From Algoriphagus boritolerans DSM 17298 = JCM 18970 (GTDB lineage Bacteria; Bacteroidota; Bacteroidia; Cytophagales; Cyclobacteriaceae): DNA of 62,360 nt. The notes under the pieces were generated by a model that saw only the letters and a list, made by a program, of their open reading frames with translations, had not been told where the DNA came from and searched no databases. Positions 35,714 through 45,695 of this stretch are shown here, in pieces (position 1 is the first letter of the stretch; each line of letters starts with the position of its first letter). The translations under genes and the position numbers were made by a program. The DNA is taken from NCBI RefSeq assembly GCF_900108085.1, contig NZ_FNVR01000001.1, positions 1 through 62,360 of the forward strand, read 5' to 3'.

Positions 35714-36163
35714 CTAAAAACTCTTCTTCGTCACTTTAGGATAGATTTCGGGCAGCATCATCAGGGCAGCCGAACCATACCATTCCTTCAGGTCCATTTT
35801 GAGGACGCCGGCCTTTATCGCTGGATCGGTTTCAGTCAAAGCTTTGGCCTCTTCCAAGGTTTGGACATCGAAAATGTAGATTCCGCGTAGCTCATCATTT
35901 CCCATAAAAGGTCCTGCAACGATTAATTTCCCCATTTCGGCCATTTTGCCTATGTTGGCCATGTGTCCGGCTTGGATTTCAGATCGCTGCTCGGGGGTAT
36001 AATTGCTGACACTATCCCCCCGAATCAGGAAAGCCATGATGTACTTTTTCATCCCATAATCATCGGCGCCTAGTCTTTGTGCCAGGGTTTCGTCGTATTG
36101 ATCTTGAGCAAAAGCAGATAAGCCAAGGCTTACAAGCAAGAGGGAAAAGAGGATCTTTTTCAT
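35714..36163 (-). CDS. Secreted YciI-like protein
   Basis: The 149-residue product has a signal peptide (ending SAFAQDQ) and a YciI-type ferredoxin-like fold: MKKYIMAFLIRGDS, QAGHMANIGKMAEMGKLIVA, GPFMGNDELRGIYIFD, DPAIKAGVLKMDLKEWYG. The conserved His and Asp that form the putative active site of YciI proteins (here in QAGHMANIG and ETDPAIKAG) are present. Most YciI proteins are cytoplasmic, so export is a little unusual. Function is unknown. The gene is followed upstream by DUF389 at a 12-bp gap in the same direction. Confidence 0.85.
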   Translation of the reverse strand: MKKILFSLLLVSLGLSAFAQDQYDETLAQRLGADDYGMKKYIMAFLIRGDSVSNYTPEQRSEIQAGHMANIGKMAEMGKLIVAGPFMGNDELRGIYIFDVQTLEEAKALTETDPAIKAGVLKMDLKEWYGSAALMMLPEIYPKVTKKSF

Positions 36164-36175
36164 AGGAAAGTGGGC

Positions 36176-37564
36176 TCAGTCGATAATTAGTGCAACAGTA
36201 TCGGATTTTGTCCGGATTTTAAGCCAATCCTGAAATTTTTTAATTTCAGAGCGTGGAGGTTGGGGTTGAAAGGAAGCATAGGCAGAAATCAGGGTATCGG
36301 TTTCATTTTTGTCCAGATCGGTAAAAATTGACCGCCCCAAACTGAATTTCTTTAGGTTGGGGTGGTTTATTTTAGCTTCACGTGCTACCTCATTGCTTAG
36401 ATTTCGGATTTGGGCATCTTCCGAGAGTTCACGTTCGAGTAGTGCGATTTTTAGGTCTTTATCTAGGATCAGTCCTCCATTTCGCTCATAGAGATCCTTC
36501 AGGATGTCGTTTCTCAAGACATTGATATCGGTTCCGTTACTGCCGCTTTGATTGATGATCAATTCTGTCTCGATGAGTCCAAGAGAGGTAAGTTTGTTTT
36601 TTAAAATTTCAACTTCCTCCTCCGACACCAAATCACCGATCAGGCTGACTTCAATCGTCCGGCTGGTATTGGAGTATTCAAAATTGGTGTTTAGAATTTG
36701 CGTTCTGGGAAATTGCATCTCAATGGCGACAAATTGCCTAGCCTGCTCATTCCAAATGGTTTTTTTGACAATTCCATAGGCTAGATAAACACTTGGAATC
36801 AGGGTCAGGATGGTGAAAATGGTGATGTAGGTTTGCACTCGCTTTTCTCGAGTTGAGTCCAAAAAATGCTTTTTGGGATAGCCCATAAAACGCACTATCA
36901 AGTAAGTAGATAAGCTGATGAAAACTGAATTGATGAAGAACAGATAGAAAGCTCCAAAAAAGTAAAGCAGGTTGCCCGTGGCAAGTCCGTATCCTGCCGT
37001 GCAGAGTGGGGGCATCAAGGCCGTGGCGATCGCTACTCCCGGAATCGCATTGCTTTTTTCTTTTCTTGAGCCAGCCACTATTCCGGCAAGTCCCCCAAAC
37101 AAAGCTATCAAAACATCCCAAACGGTAGGTTCTGTCCGGGCGAGTAGCTCTGATTCAGCCCCATATATCGGGGTAATCGTAAAATAAACAGTGGAGGTAA
37201 GGATGGCAATAAAAATCGCAACGAGGAGATTTCGAATTGATTTTTTGAGCAACTCAAAGTCATTAATTCCCGCTGCCAATCCTATCCCCATGATTGGTCC
37301 CATGAGGGGAGAGATTAACATGGCACCGATAATAACTGCCGTTGAATTGACATTCAACCCGACCGATGCGACAAGGATCGCAAAGATTAAAATCCAAAGA
37401 TTGGCGCCTTTGAACTCGACATTTTTGGAGATGTATTCGATGGTTTCCAGCTCGTCTTCCTTGCCTTCTTCGAGATCGAATCGCTGACGAAGATAGATCA
37501 GCAACCGGATCAGTCCGCTTCGTTTTACTTTAGATTTTTTTGACTCTTGAGTAATTTCAGACAT
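36176..37564 (-). CDS. DUF389 membrane protein
   Basis: ATG 37564 yields 462 residues; the 15 extra codons of the longer frame lack support. Residues 50-290 hold about six membrane segments, with the conserved STAVIIGAMLISPLMGPIMG and ATALMPPLCTAGYGLATGN of DUF389. The C-terminal 170 residues form a soluble region with a putative BON- or ACT-like strand-helix pattern. Its role is unknown; some relatives affect osmotic balance or transport. Its upstream region carries three inverted repeats and is shared with a divergent receiver gene. Confidence 0.88.
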   Translation of the reverse strand: MSEITQESKKSKVKRSGLIRLLIYLRQRFDLEEGKEDELETIEYISKNVEFKGANLWILIFAILVASVGLNVNSTAVIIGAMLISPLMGPIMGIGLAAGINDFELLKKSIRNLLVAIFIAILTSTVYFTITPIYGAESELLARTEPTVWDVLIALFGGLAGIVAGSRKEKSNAIPGVAIATALMPPLCTAGYGLATGNLLYFFGAFYLFFINSVFISLSTYLIVRFMGYPKKHFLDSTREKRVQTYITIFTILTLIPSVYLAYGIVKKTIWNEQARQFVAIEMQFPRTQILNTNFEYSNTSRTIEVSLIGDLVSEEEVEILKNKLTSLGLIETELIINQSGSNGTDINVLRNDILKDLYERNGGLILDKDLKIALLERELSEDAQIRNLSNEVAREAKINHPNLKKFSLGRSIFTDLDKNETDTLISAYASFQPQPPRSEIKKFQDWLKIRTKSDTVALIID

Positions 37565-37713
37565 GCGATAAAAATAACTTTTTTTCCAGATTGGGGCTTC
37601 TTTTTCCACTTTGGATTAAATATTCCTCCAAGCGGGCAGAAAAGAGCGAATCCTGTTTCCTTACAGAAAGAAATGAGAAACCGTGATTTTTAATCTTAAT
37701 AAATAATTGAGAT

Positions 37714-37846
37714 ATATAAATCCAACTAGCTGATTTATATCGTATTTAAACCTGATTTCGCCTTATCGTAATTTTAGCTATCTAAAAAATTTAGATAAAC
37801 CTAAAAAAATACTGTCACCCGAATTGTATCTGTTATTGGTAACAGA
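37714..37846. promoter_or_regulatory. Cluster of three inverted repeats between divergent genes
   Basis: Three perfect inverted repeats lie in 133 bp: ATATAAATC/GATTTATAT (37714-37740, 9-base loop), TATCTAAA/TTTAGATA (37779-37797, 3-base loop) and TCTGTTA/TAACAGA (37829-37846, 4-base loop). The arms differ, so they would serve different proteins or RNA folds. The remaining sequence between DUF389 and the receiver gene (37565-37958) is A/T-rich and holds no gene. Confidence 0.5.
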
Positions 37847-37958
37847 ATCATGATAAAACAAAAAAGATGAATTCTCCACCTCTTCTTTTTTTTTGTTTCT
37901 TTGAGCCCGTTACGTTAATGGTTTTAAACCTTAAAAGTAAATTCTCTATTTTTCTGTC

Positions 37959-38330
37959 ATGAGTGACTTCACAAAAAGGAAGATTTTAGTTCTAGATGAT
38001 GATAAGATTCAGCATCTCCTGTTTCGGAAGAGAGTAGCGATCCTGAAAATCGACATTGATTTAATTTTCTTCGAAGATGCTTTGTCTGCCTTAGATTTTA
38101 TAGCGGCCTCTCCTCCGCATGTGGTTATTTCCGATATCAATCTGAATAAGATGGATGGATGGGAATTTTTGGAAGAGATTCATGGTTTGGGTTTCAATGG
38201 AGCATTTTATCTCCTTTCGGGATCGATTTATCCGGAAGATCGAAGTCGCGCTACTAAGGATGAAAGAGTATCTGGTTTTTTTGAAAAACCCATCAAGGAA
38301 TCTGACCTACATTACATACTTGGCCTCTGA
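37959..38330 (+). CDS. Single-domain response regulator (receiver)
   Basis: The 123-residue product is a bare CheY-like receiver: acidic pair in VLDDDKIQ, phosphoacceptor Asp59 in VVISDINL, switch residue in YLLSGS and Lys110 in FFEKPIKES. It has no output domain and so must act by protein contact. No histidine kinase is adjacent. It is 59 bp ahead of the mlaE-like gene in the same direction, so it may be co-transcribed with the lipid-transport operon. Confidence 0.9.
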   Translation: MSDFTKRKILVLDDDKIQHLLFRKRVAILKIDIDLIFFEDALSALDFIAASPPHVVISDINLNKMDGWEFLEEIHGLGFNGAFYLLSGSIYPEDRSRATKDERVSGFFEKPIKESDLHYILGL

Positions 38331-38389
38331 TCCTATGTTACTAAGGCCTTTTGATAAAATTACTTAATTTCGGAAATCAGAAAATCACT

Positions 38390-39187
38390 ATGGCGGAAGA
38401 ACCAGATGACCGAAAGCCTTTGCTTTCGAAAAAATTGGATAAGTTTTTTGTAGGATTAAACGATGCCTGGAATTTCGTGAGGCGATTTTTTCAGGAAGTT
38501 TTCTTGCCACCTTATGAGTTTAAGGAGGTAGTGCACCAGTGCTATCGGATAGGGGTGGAATCGCTTCCTCTGATTTCTCTCACCGGGTTTATTGTCGGTA
38601 TCGTCTTCACCAATCAGTCCAGGCCTTCGCTCTCAGAGTTTGGGGCGGCATCCTGGCTTCCTTCTCTTATTTCCATAGCAGTAGTGCGCGCCATGGGGCC
38701 CTTAGTGACTGCCTTGATAGCAGCAGGAAAGGTAGGGTCGAGTATCGGTGCCGAAATTGGTTCTATGAAAGTGACAGAGCAGATTGATGCCATGGAAGTG
38801 TCAGCTACCAATCCATTCAAATTTCTGGTTGTGACGCGCGTATTGGCCACCACTTTTATGATTCCGTTATTGGTGATGTACACGGACTTTGTGGCGCTGA
38901 TGGGTTCATTTTTAAGTGTGAACAAAAATGAACTGGTGAGCCTTACCACATTTTTCGTGCAGGTTTTTGAATCAATTACCTTTTTAGATGTGACTTCATC
39001 GATCGTAAAGTCTATTTTATTCGGATTTACCATCGGTATCGTGGGGTGTTATAAAGGGTACAATTCCTCTAAAGGAACAGAGGGGGTAGGTTTGGCTGCC
39101 AATGCTGCCGTAGTGATGGCAATGTTTCTGATTTTTATCGAGGAACTGCTCGTACTTCAGATAGTCAATGCAATAAGAGGAGTCTAA
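38390..39187 (+). CDS. mlaE: MlaE-family ABC lipid transporter permease
   Basis: ATG 38390 gives 265 residues; the 13 codons upstream look non-coding. The MlaE core is clear: GVESLPLISLTGFIVGIVFT, VVRAMGPLVTALIAAGKVGS, GAEIGSMKVTEQIDAMEVSA and GFTIGIVGCYKGYNSSKGTE. It has about five membrane segments. With the next two genes it forms the inner-membrane MCE complex that moves phospholipids between the membranes. Confidence 0.93.
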   Translation: MAEEPDDRKPLLSKKLDKFFVGLNDAWNFVRRFFQEVFLPPYEFKEVVHQCYRIGVESLPLISLTGFIVGIVFTNQSRPSLSEFGAASWLPSLISIAVVRAMGPLVTALIAAGKVGSSIGAEIGSMKVTEQIDAMEVSATNPFKFLVVTRVLATTFMIPLLVMYTDFVALMGSFLSVNKNELVSLTTFFVQVFESITFLDVTSSIVKSILFGFTIGIVGCYKGYNSSKGTEGVGLAANAAVVMAMFLIFIEELLVLQIVNAIRGV

Positions 39188-39190
39188 ACT

Positions 39191-39949
39191 ATGAATCAGC
39201 GAGAAAAAGTAGTAGAAATAAGAGACTTGAAGAAGGCGTTTGGCGACCTGGAAGTATTGAAGGGCGTGGACTTGGACTTGTTCAAAGAAGAAAACCTGGT
39301 AGTCCTGGGCAAATCGGGTTCGGGTAAGTCTGTCCTGATCAAAATTATGGTGGGACTATTGACTCAGGATTCGGGAAGTATGAAGGTTTTTGGGCAAGAA
39401 GTTTCCCGATTGAAGAAAAGGGATCTGAATGCCCTCAGGCTGAAAATCGGCTTTTCTTTCCAAAACTCCGCGCTGTATGACAGCATGACCGTAAGGGAAA
39501 ATATGGAGTTTCCTTTGGTGAGAAATGAGAAAAATCTCACTCGGGCTGAGATCAGCCGAAGGATAGAGGAGCTTTTGGATAGTGTGGGGTTACCTCAGAC
39601 GATCAATCAAATGCCTTCTGAACTTTCGGGAGGCCAGAAAAAGCGAATCGGAGTAGCTCGGACACTTATCCTAAATCCGGAAATAATGCTCTATGATGAA
39701 CCGACAGCAGGTCTGGACCCGATTACTTGCGGAGATATTAATAACCTGATTCTCGAAGTCAGAGAGCGCTATAAAACCTCCTCCATAGTCATTACTCATG
39801 ACTTGACCTGCGCCAAGCAGACAGGTGATAGAATGGCAGTATTATTGGATGGTCAGTTTGACGCTTTAGGGACATTTGAAGAGGTATTTCCCAATGCGGA
39901 AGATGACCGCATCAAATCATTTTACGATTATAATTTTATAAACTCATGA
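39191..39949 (+). CDS. mlaF: MlaF-family ABC transporter ATPase
   Basis: The 252-residue product has Walker A GKSGSGKSVL (about residues 40-49), ABC signature LSGGQKKRIGVARTL, Walker B EIMLYDEPTAGLDP and a switch histidine in IVITHD. The gene starts 3 bp after mlaE and its end overlaps the mlaD start by 4 bp, so the three genes are one operon. It powers phospholipid transport by the MlaE permease. Confidence 0.93.
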   Translation: MNQREKVVEIRDLKKAFGDLEVLKGVDLDLFKEENLVVLGKSGSGKSVLIKIMVGLLTQDSGSMKVFGQEVSRLKKRDLNALRLKIGFSFQNSALYDSMTVRENMEFPLVRNEKNLTRAEISRRIEELLDSVGLPQTINQMPSELSGGQKKRIGVARTLILNPEIMLYDEPTAGLDPITCGDINNLILEVRERYKTSSIVITHDLTCAKQTGDRMAVLLDGQFDALGTFEEVFPNAEDDRIKSFYDYNFINS

Positions 39950-40929
39950 GAGGAGAAAATAAACGATCAGTCCTGGTAGGGATTTTTGTTTTTCTGGGAA
40001 TTGCAATTCTGGTGGCAGGAATATTGACCCTGGGTGGTCAGCAGAAAAAATTTGTCAAGTCTATTCATTTGAAGACTGTTTTTGACAATATCGGAGGTTT
40101 GCAGACCGGAAATAACATCTGGTTCTCGGGTGTCAAAATCGGAACGGTGCGAAAGATCAATTTCTACGGGGATTCTCAGGTAGAAATCGAGATGAATGTG
40201 GAAAAGTCAGTGGCAGATTATATCCGAAAAGATTCCAAAGCCACCATCAGTTCTGATGGATTGATCGGAAATAAGATCATCGTGATCTACGGGGGAAGTA
40301 CCGAAGTGCCTGCGGTCGAAGAGGGTGACCGACTGGAGGGTGTGATGCCGCTGGATACGGATAAAATGATGGAAACGCTTCAGGTCAACAATGAGAATTT
40401 GGTTGAAATAACGGCAGATTTAAAAGTATTGACCGGTAAAATCGCCAACGGAGACGGAATTATCGGCGCAGTCATGACAGATTCCACATTGGCCGAAAAC
40501 TTCAAAACCATCCTTGTCAACCTGGATCGGGCATCTTCCAATAGCTTACGAATGATCAATGAGTTGAATGCCTTCACAGCCAAACTGAATAAGGAAGGTA
40601 ACCTGTTCAATGACTTGGTGACAGATACCACCATGGTCACAGACTTAAAGGCAAGCATGGAAAGCCTGAAATCCACAGCAGAAAATTCAGCTGAAATGAC
40701 CAGAAAACTGAACGAAATAACGGATAAGTTGAACTCATCGGACAACTCCATGGGCATGTTGCTCAATGATCCGGCCTTTGCCGAGTCGCTAAAGAGCACA
40801 ATGCAAAATGCAGATTCTGCCACTTACAATCTGAATAAAGGCATGGAAGCGTTGGAGTACACCTGGCCATTCAACCGAGGCTTTAAGCGAAAAGCAAAAG
40901 CAGAAGAGAAAGCAGAATCCGGAAATTAA
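39946..40929 (+). CDS. mlaD: MlaD-family MCE-domain protein
   Basis: The 327-residue product has one N-terminal membrane helix (about 8-28) and an MCE domain: IHLKTVFDNIGGLQTGNNIW, FSGVKIGTVRKINFYGD and ATISSDGLIGNKIIVIYGG. The C-terminal 150 residues form long amphipathic helices with repeated NLDRA/MESLK-type heptads, as in MCE proteins that build hexameric tunnels or bundles. It is the periplasmic substrate-binding part of the MlaEFD-like complex. A terminator follows directly. Confidence 0.9.
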   Translation: MRGENKRSVLVGIFVFLGIAILVAGILTLGGQQKKFVKSIHLKTVFDNIGGLQTGNNIWFSGVKIGTVRKINFYGDSQVEIEMNVEKSVADYIRKDSKATISSDGLIGNKIIVIYGGSTEVPAVEEGDRLEGVMPLDTDKMMETLQVNNENLVEITADLKVLTGKIANGDGIIGAVMTDSTLAENFKTILVNLDRASSNSLRMINELNAFTAKLNKEGNLFNDLVTDTTMVTDLKASMESLKSTAENSAEMTRKLNEITDKLNSSDNSMGMLLNDPAFAESLKSTMQNADSATYNLNKGMEALEYTWPFNRGFKRKAKAEEKAESGN

Positions 40930-40937
40930 ATCTACAA

Positions 40938-40963
40938 GCCGATCAGAAATGATCGGTTTTTTT
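40938..40963 (+). terminator. Rho-independent terminator of the mla operon
   Basis: CCGATCA and TGATCGG pair around a GAAA tetraloop (40939-40956) and are followed by seven Ts. It lies only 9 bp after the mlaD stop and next to the convergent EEP gene. Confidence 0.88.
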
Positions 40964-40968
40964 ATTTC

Positions 40969-42021
40969 CTATTCAGCCTCTTTATGTCCGTTTCTGATTT
41001 TTTCATTGGCTTCCTTCTTTTCCTCAGCCGAAGCTGTTTCTGTATCTGTGGATTCATATGAATTCAATACGGCCTTGAGTTCTATGGGGAAGTGATCCGA
41101 ACCGATGGGTTTCAGTACATGGATCTTGGATAACCCAAAATGCTTGCTCAGGAAAACATGATCAAGGGGCCATCTAAAAAAAGGATACTTTGCATGAAAA
41201 GTGCTATAGAAGCCCCTTCCTCTTCGTGGATCTGCCATTTCGGAGATTTTCAGAAAAAGTGAAGTCGTATAGCTCCATGCCACATCATTCAAGTCGCCAA
41301 TGACGAGTGAGGGCCGGGGGTTTTCTTTCGATTTTTTGCCAACTATCAAAATCTCCGCATCGCGTTCTGTCGAATTTAAGCTCTCCCCTGGCACAGGTGG
41401 GGTGGGGTGGATGGCATAGATCGTGACGGGTTTTCCATTTCGGAGCTCGACATCGATCTCCAAAGAAGGAATTTCTTTACTGATTAGATATTTAATCTCT
41501 TGTCGTTTGAGGGGAAGCTTGGAATAAAGGGCCAGTCCATAGGTGTTGTCCAAAGGCAAAAGAATGCGATGCCGATAAATGTCGTGCACCGGGGTCAATG
41601 CATCTACCCAAGCCTGATCAGTTTCAACAAGAAAGACCAGGTCAGGATCATTTTTTTTGATTAACTGAAGTATTTTTTCGTAGCTTCTATTGTATTGATA
41701 AACATTCCCGACAATGAGATGAATTCCCTGTTGAGAGTCATAGGGTACTTTTTGGATCATCTTTTTTCCAAAAACAGAATAGGGCCAAACTAAAAAACCG
41801 AGGTAACCCATGCTGACAATTACACCCCCCATCCAATAAACAAAACCAACATCATTCCTCCCAAAAATCATCCATAGAACCAGCAGCATCCCCAGCGATA
41901 CGAGTTTTTGGAAGCGGGGATAATCAAATATCCGAATCCACCAATGGTCCAACTTGATGGAAGGAATCCAGGTAAATGCTAAAAAAAAGAGAATAGGGAT
42001 TTTCAGGATGAGGAGTTCCAC
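40969..42021 (-). CDS. Membrane-anchored EEP-family protein
   Basis: The 350-residue product has three N-terminal hydrophobic segments (about 2-18, 38-52 and 61-80) and then an endonuclease/exonuclease/phosphatase domain: LIVGNVYQYNRSYEKIL, DLVFLVETDQAWVDAL (metal Glu), IYAIHPTPPVPGES, LVIGDLNDVAWS and PIGSDHFPIELKA (catalytic Asp/His). The tail is highly charged. It is the second EEP protein in the window; the first is secreted. The substrate is unknown. Confidence 0.87.
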   Translation of the reverse strand: MELLILKIPILFFLAFTWIPSIKLDHWWIRIFDYPRFQKLVSLGMLLVLWMIFGRNDVGFVYWMGGVIVSMGYLGFLVWPYSVFGKKMIQKVPYDSQQGIHLIVGNVYQYNRSYEKILQLIKKNDPDLVFLVETDQAWVDALTPVHDIYRHRILLPLDNTYGLALYSKLPLKRQEIKYLISKEIPSLEIDVELRNGKPVTIYAIHPTPPVPGESLNSTERDAEILIVGKKSKENPRPSLVIGDLNDVAWSYTTSLFLKISEMADPRRGRGFYSTFHAKYPFFRWPLDHVFLSKHFGLSKIHVLKPIGSDHFPIELKAVLNSYESTDTETASAEEKKEANEKIRNGHKEAE

Positions 42022-42143
42022 AAAAAAGCGCTTGAGTTGAAAAGTAAAGAAATAGGTTTTGAAGTTTAAATCAATGAGTTTTTTATTAGTGATAATTGTT
42101 TTCTCGGATCATCCCTCAATAAAAGGGTGCAGCGATAAAGTTT

Positions 42144-42209
42144 TTCTAACTCCTGACTAGAGCCAAAAAACAGTGTTACAAGTAATTCTCCACTGTTTTT
42201 CTGTTAGAA
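42144..42209. promoter_or_regulatory. Nested inverted repeat upstream of pgi
   Basis: An inner perfect pair, AAAAACAGTG (42166-42175) and CACTGTTTTT (42191-42200), is enclosed by an outer pair, TTCTAAC (42144-42150) and GTTAGAA (42203-42209). It lies about 130 bp before the pgi start, between two divergent genes, so it is not a normal terminator for either. It may be an RNA leader or a protein site. The rest of 42022-42339 is A/T-rich without a gene. Confidence 0.45.
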
Positions 42210-42339
42210 GGAAGAGGGCCGAAAGTCACAGGGTTTAATTTTTATTGATAAAGTATTTTACCCGGTCTGTTGACTTTTTGTCTTCATTCCCCCGATATAA
42301 ATCTTATTTTTGTCCCTCAACCCTATTAACCAATATCGC

Positions 42340-43989
42340 ATGAAGGCTATAAATCCCTCAACAACTCCGGCCTGGTCAAAACTGGTCGAACTAGCCCAAA
42401 AACAAAAGGATCATAACATTTCCTCACTTTTTCAGAACAAAGGACGCTTTGAGGAATTCAGCATCCAACTCGAAGATATTCTGGTAGATTATTCCAAAAA
42501 CCGAGTTTCTGAGCAGGTTTTGTCAGCGTTGGTAGACCTGGCTCGTGAAACACACGTCCCTGAGGCGATTGAGGCTATGTTTACCGGACAACCCATCAAT
42601 CAAACTGAGAATAGAGCAGTACTTCACACGGCACTTAGAAATAGAAAAGGTCAGCCCGTTTACGTAGACGGCAAGAATGTAATGCCGGATATTCAGGCGG
42701 TTTTAGACCAAATGAAAGAATTTGCGGACAAAATCTACAGTGGAACCTGGCTTGGCTACACTGGAAGGCCCATTACAGCCCTGGTCAATATCGGTATTGG
42801 AGGCTCTGACCTCGGTCCGGTGATGGTGACAGAAGCGCTCAAACCCTTCCAAAATCCGAAACTGGATATCTTTTTTGTCTCCAATATAGACGGTACACAC
42901 ATCGCTGAAACACTCAAAAAAGTCGATCCGGAGACCACACTGTTCTTCATTGCATCCAAAACATTCACCACTCAGGAGACCATGACCAATGCCCACACAG
43001 CTAGGTCTTGGTTTTTGGGTAAAGCGAAAGACGAAGCCGCAGTGGCCAGGCATTTTGTGGCACTTTCTACCAATGCCAAAGCGGTGGAGGCCTTTGGAAT
43101 CGATCCGGCAAATATGTTTGAATTTTGGGATTGGGTAGGTGGAAGGTATTCCCTTTGGTCTGCCATAGGTTTGCCTATCGCTTGCGTGATTGGATTTAAG
43201 AATTTTGAAAAGCTGTTGGATGGAGCGCACTCCATGGATGAGCATTTTCGTCATTCCCCGTTTGACCGAAACATCCCGATGATATTGGCCTTGATCGGCC
43301 TATGGAATACAAATTTTCTTGGTGCTACCTCAGAGGCAATTTTACCTTATGATCAATACATGCATCGTTTTGCGGCCTATTTTCAGCAGGGCAATATGGA
43401 AAGCAACGGTAAATATGTGACACGTGACGGTCAAAAAGTCAATTATACCACGGGCCCGATCATCTGGGGCGAACCGGGCACCAACGGCCAGCATGCATTC
43501 TACCAACTGATCCATCAGGGGACGCACCTGGTCCCCTGCGATTTCATCGCTCCGGCCAATTCGCATAACCCGATCGGCGATCATCATCAGAAGCTCCTCT
43601 CCAACTTCTTTGCACAGACGGAAGCCTTGATGAAAGGAAAATCTCTCGAGGAAGTGATTTCAGAAATGAAAAAAGCTGGAAAATCAGAGGCTGAAATCGA
43701 AAAGATCGCCCCCCATCGGGTTTTTGAGGGTAACCGTCCTACCAATTCAATTTTAGTAAAAGAAATTAATCCCTATACTTTGGGCCAATTGATTGCAATG
43801 TATGAGCACAAAATCTTCGTACAGGGAGCAGTTTGGAATATTTTTAGTTTTGATCAGTGGGGTGTAGAATTAGGGAAAGTACTGGCCAACGGAATTCTTC
43901 CGGAGTTGGAAGGTGATGGGGAGATAACTTCACACGACAGCTCTACCAACGGGCTGATCAATTCCTACAAACAAATGAGAAAAGGCTAA
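42340..43989 (+). CDS. pgi: Glucose-6-phosphate isomerase
   Basis: ATG 42340 gives 549 residues, the usual length; a TTG ten codons upstream is less likely. Family motifs include [55 protein letters not shown] (signature 1), [11 protein letters not shown], and the C-terminal [20 protein letters not shown] (signature 2). It interconverts glucose-6-phosphate and fructose-6-phosphate in glycolysis and gluconeogenesis, in the cytosol. Its stop overlaps that of the convergent lipoprotein gene by 4 bp. Confidence 0.97.
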   Translation: MKAINPSTTPAWSKLVELAQKQKDHNISSLFQNKGRFEEFSIQLEDILVDYSKNRVSEQVLSALVDLARETHVPEAIEAMFTGQPINQTENRAVLHTALRNRKGQPVYVDGKNVMPDIQAVLDQMKEFADKIYSGTWLGYTGRPITALVNIGIGGSDLGPVMVTEALKPFQNPKLDIFFVSNIDGTHIAETLKKVDPETTLFFIASKTFTTQETMTNAHTARSWFLGKAKDEAAVARHFVALSTNAKAVEAFGIDPANMFEFWDWVGGRYSLWSAIGLPIACVIGFKNFEKLLDGAHSMDEHFRHSPFDRNIPMILALIGLWNTNFLGATSEAILPYDQYMHRFAAYFQQGNMESNGKYVTRDGQKVNYTTGPIIWGEPGTNGQHAFYQLIHQGTHLVPCDFIAPANSHNPIGDHHQKLLSNFFAQTEALMKGKSLEEVISEMKKAGKSEAEIEKIAPHRVFEGNRPTNSILVKEINPYTLGQLIAMYEHKIFVQGAVWNIFSFDQWGVELGKVLANGILPELEGDGEITSHDSSTNGLINSYKQMRKG

Positions 43990-45524
43990 GGCGTAAAAAT
44001 TCCAGCCAAATCCACCTTGAATACCTTCGGGGGAACGGTCAGAGAGCCAAAGCTGATTCGTTCCCCCGATATCGTTACTTCCCTATCGGGATCGATTGCT
44101 ATGCCCTCTGTCTGTCCCAAACTGGCCGGACTCCCAAGGAAAAACTGATTTCCTTCTTTCGAAAAAACCGAGCTGGAAACCGAAGCAAAGGTCCAAATAA
44201 AGCACCTTGAGCTTACTCCCTGGTTTTCATATCCCAGCAAAACCACATGTTTCCCCTCCGGAGTTACATCTGCCCCCGTAATTAAGCCTTTGGCATCAAA
44301 AGTCTCGGTTAAAGTCGCGATTTGTTTATCAACTGTAGTAGAAAGGGTGTAGTGTTTGGTCTGTCCGTCACCACGGTTTTTGGAAAACAGGTGAAGTTGA
44401 TTTTCCCAAAAAATCATCGCCTCACAGTCAAAGTTGTGATCGACATTGGCGCCGGAAAAATCACTTTGATCCGGATAGCTAAACTCAATTACGTCTGCCG
44501 CCACTTCGTCCTGAACCAAAAGTGCCGGAATGGAAATTTTCAGGATTTTCAGGTCCGTGCGGTTCCCCGCATTATTTCCAAAATCCCCAATAAATAGATG
44601 CGTTGGGCTTGCTGTCAGATCTTCCCAGTCCACGTTTGGCACATTGGTCACTTTGATTGTCCGGACTAAAGCGCCAGTCTCTGCATTTATCTCCTGAATC
44701 TCAGCAGAATTTCCACTGTCATTGATCGAAAATATCCTGCCTTGAATCCATTGAAGACCCGAGGTTTCATTCGTTGCAGGGTTTAATTCAGCGAGTTGAT
44801 AGGGGTAAAGGTTAGCTGGATAGCCACTTTCGCCGAGAATCAGGCGCTCGGCCGAGATTTCAAAATCATTGGGTTGAAACGTATCCACGGGTTCAGTTGC
44901 CGAACTGGATATCTGGTAATGTTGGTGAGTAAACCCCCTTGAGGCCGTTCCGATTCGAAATGAATTTCCATTGCTGAGATCAAGTTCCGCTTTTAGCAGG
45001 AGGTCATCCTTCACATAGCTGTAATAGAAGTCCGAGGTGCTTGAGAAGACCCCTGATTCAGGTTCAAGGATTTTTGGGGACCCAGAAAGGTTCGATTTTG
45101 AGAATGTGAACAGTCCGTAATCCGAACTTGCTTTGATTGTAAGTGTTTCCACGGCATTGTCCACGATCAGTTGACCGGAGACTGAGACAGGAAGGCTTGT
45201 GGAGATTGGTTGAGCATTGGATTCCCCTGAGTATTCGTAGGTACCAAAAGGTAAATCGATGGAATAAGCAGTGCTGAAGTCGTTTGGATCGAGTGCTATG
45301 TTGAAGGATTCACCACTGGATTCGGTGAATGTGAGCTGGAGTTGATTGTTGAAAACGTGCTCCCATTGAAATGTGGCATTCGTTCTTCCGGAGGGACTCC
45401 CGGCTGCCCTCAGTTCTATTCCTGTAATACTTACTTTGCCGGTTTTTGGTATCGGTTTTTGCTTTTCTCCGCAGGAAAAAATCAACAGGAGGTAAAGTAA
45501 AAAAACAGGATATCTGATTTTCAT
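43986..45524 (-). CDS. Large lipoprotein of unknown function
   Basis: ATG 45524 gives 512 residues starting with a lipoprotein signal ([13 protein letters not shown], lipobox Cys near 18). The first 200 residues look like beta-sandwich repeats; the second half has the pattern of a beta-propeller, with [56 protein letters not shown] and [25 protein letters not shown] and GDFGNN are seen in lipoproteins that resemble SdiA-regulated or esterase-like phytase propellers, but I cannot assign a reaction. It should face the periplasm or cell surface. Confidence 0.75.
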   Translation of the reverse strand: MKIRYPVFLLYLLLIFSCGEKQKPIPKTGKVSITGIELRAAGSPSGRTNATFQWEHVFNNQLQLTFTESSGESFNIALDPNDFSTAYSIDLPFGTYEYSGESNAQPISTSLPVSVSGQLIVDNAVETLTIKASSDYGLFTFSKSNLSGSPKILEPESGVFSSTSDFYYSYVKDDLLLKAELDLSNGNSFRIGTASRGFTHQHYQISSSATEPVDTFQPNDFEISAERLILGESGYPANLYPYQLAELNPATNETSGLQWIQGRIFSINDSGNSAEIQEINAETGALVRTIKVTNVPNVDWEDLTASPTHLFIGDFGNNAGNRTDLKILKISIPALLVQDEVAADVIEFSYPDQSDFSGANVDHNFDCEAMIFWENQLHLFSKNRGDGQTKHYTLSTTVDKQIATLTETFDAKGLITGADVTPEGKHVVLLGYENQGVSSRCFIWTFASVSSSVFSKEGNQFFLGSPASLGQTEGIAIDPDREVTISGERISFGSLTVPPKVFKVDLAGIFTP

Positions 45525-45695
45525 TTTGCTGGAATATGAAGTAAAAGACGTAAGCAATGAACTGATATCAAAATAATCTCAATTTTTGGAGCAATTCAAT
45601 GGGTACTTTTTCAGATTAGGCAAGGGGTTTTGCCCAAATCGAAAACAGAAAACAAATTCATTATACATGCTGTTGCCAGTCATAAAGATCGAATT

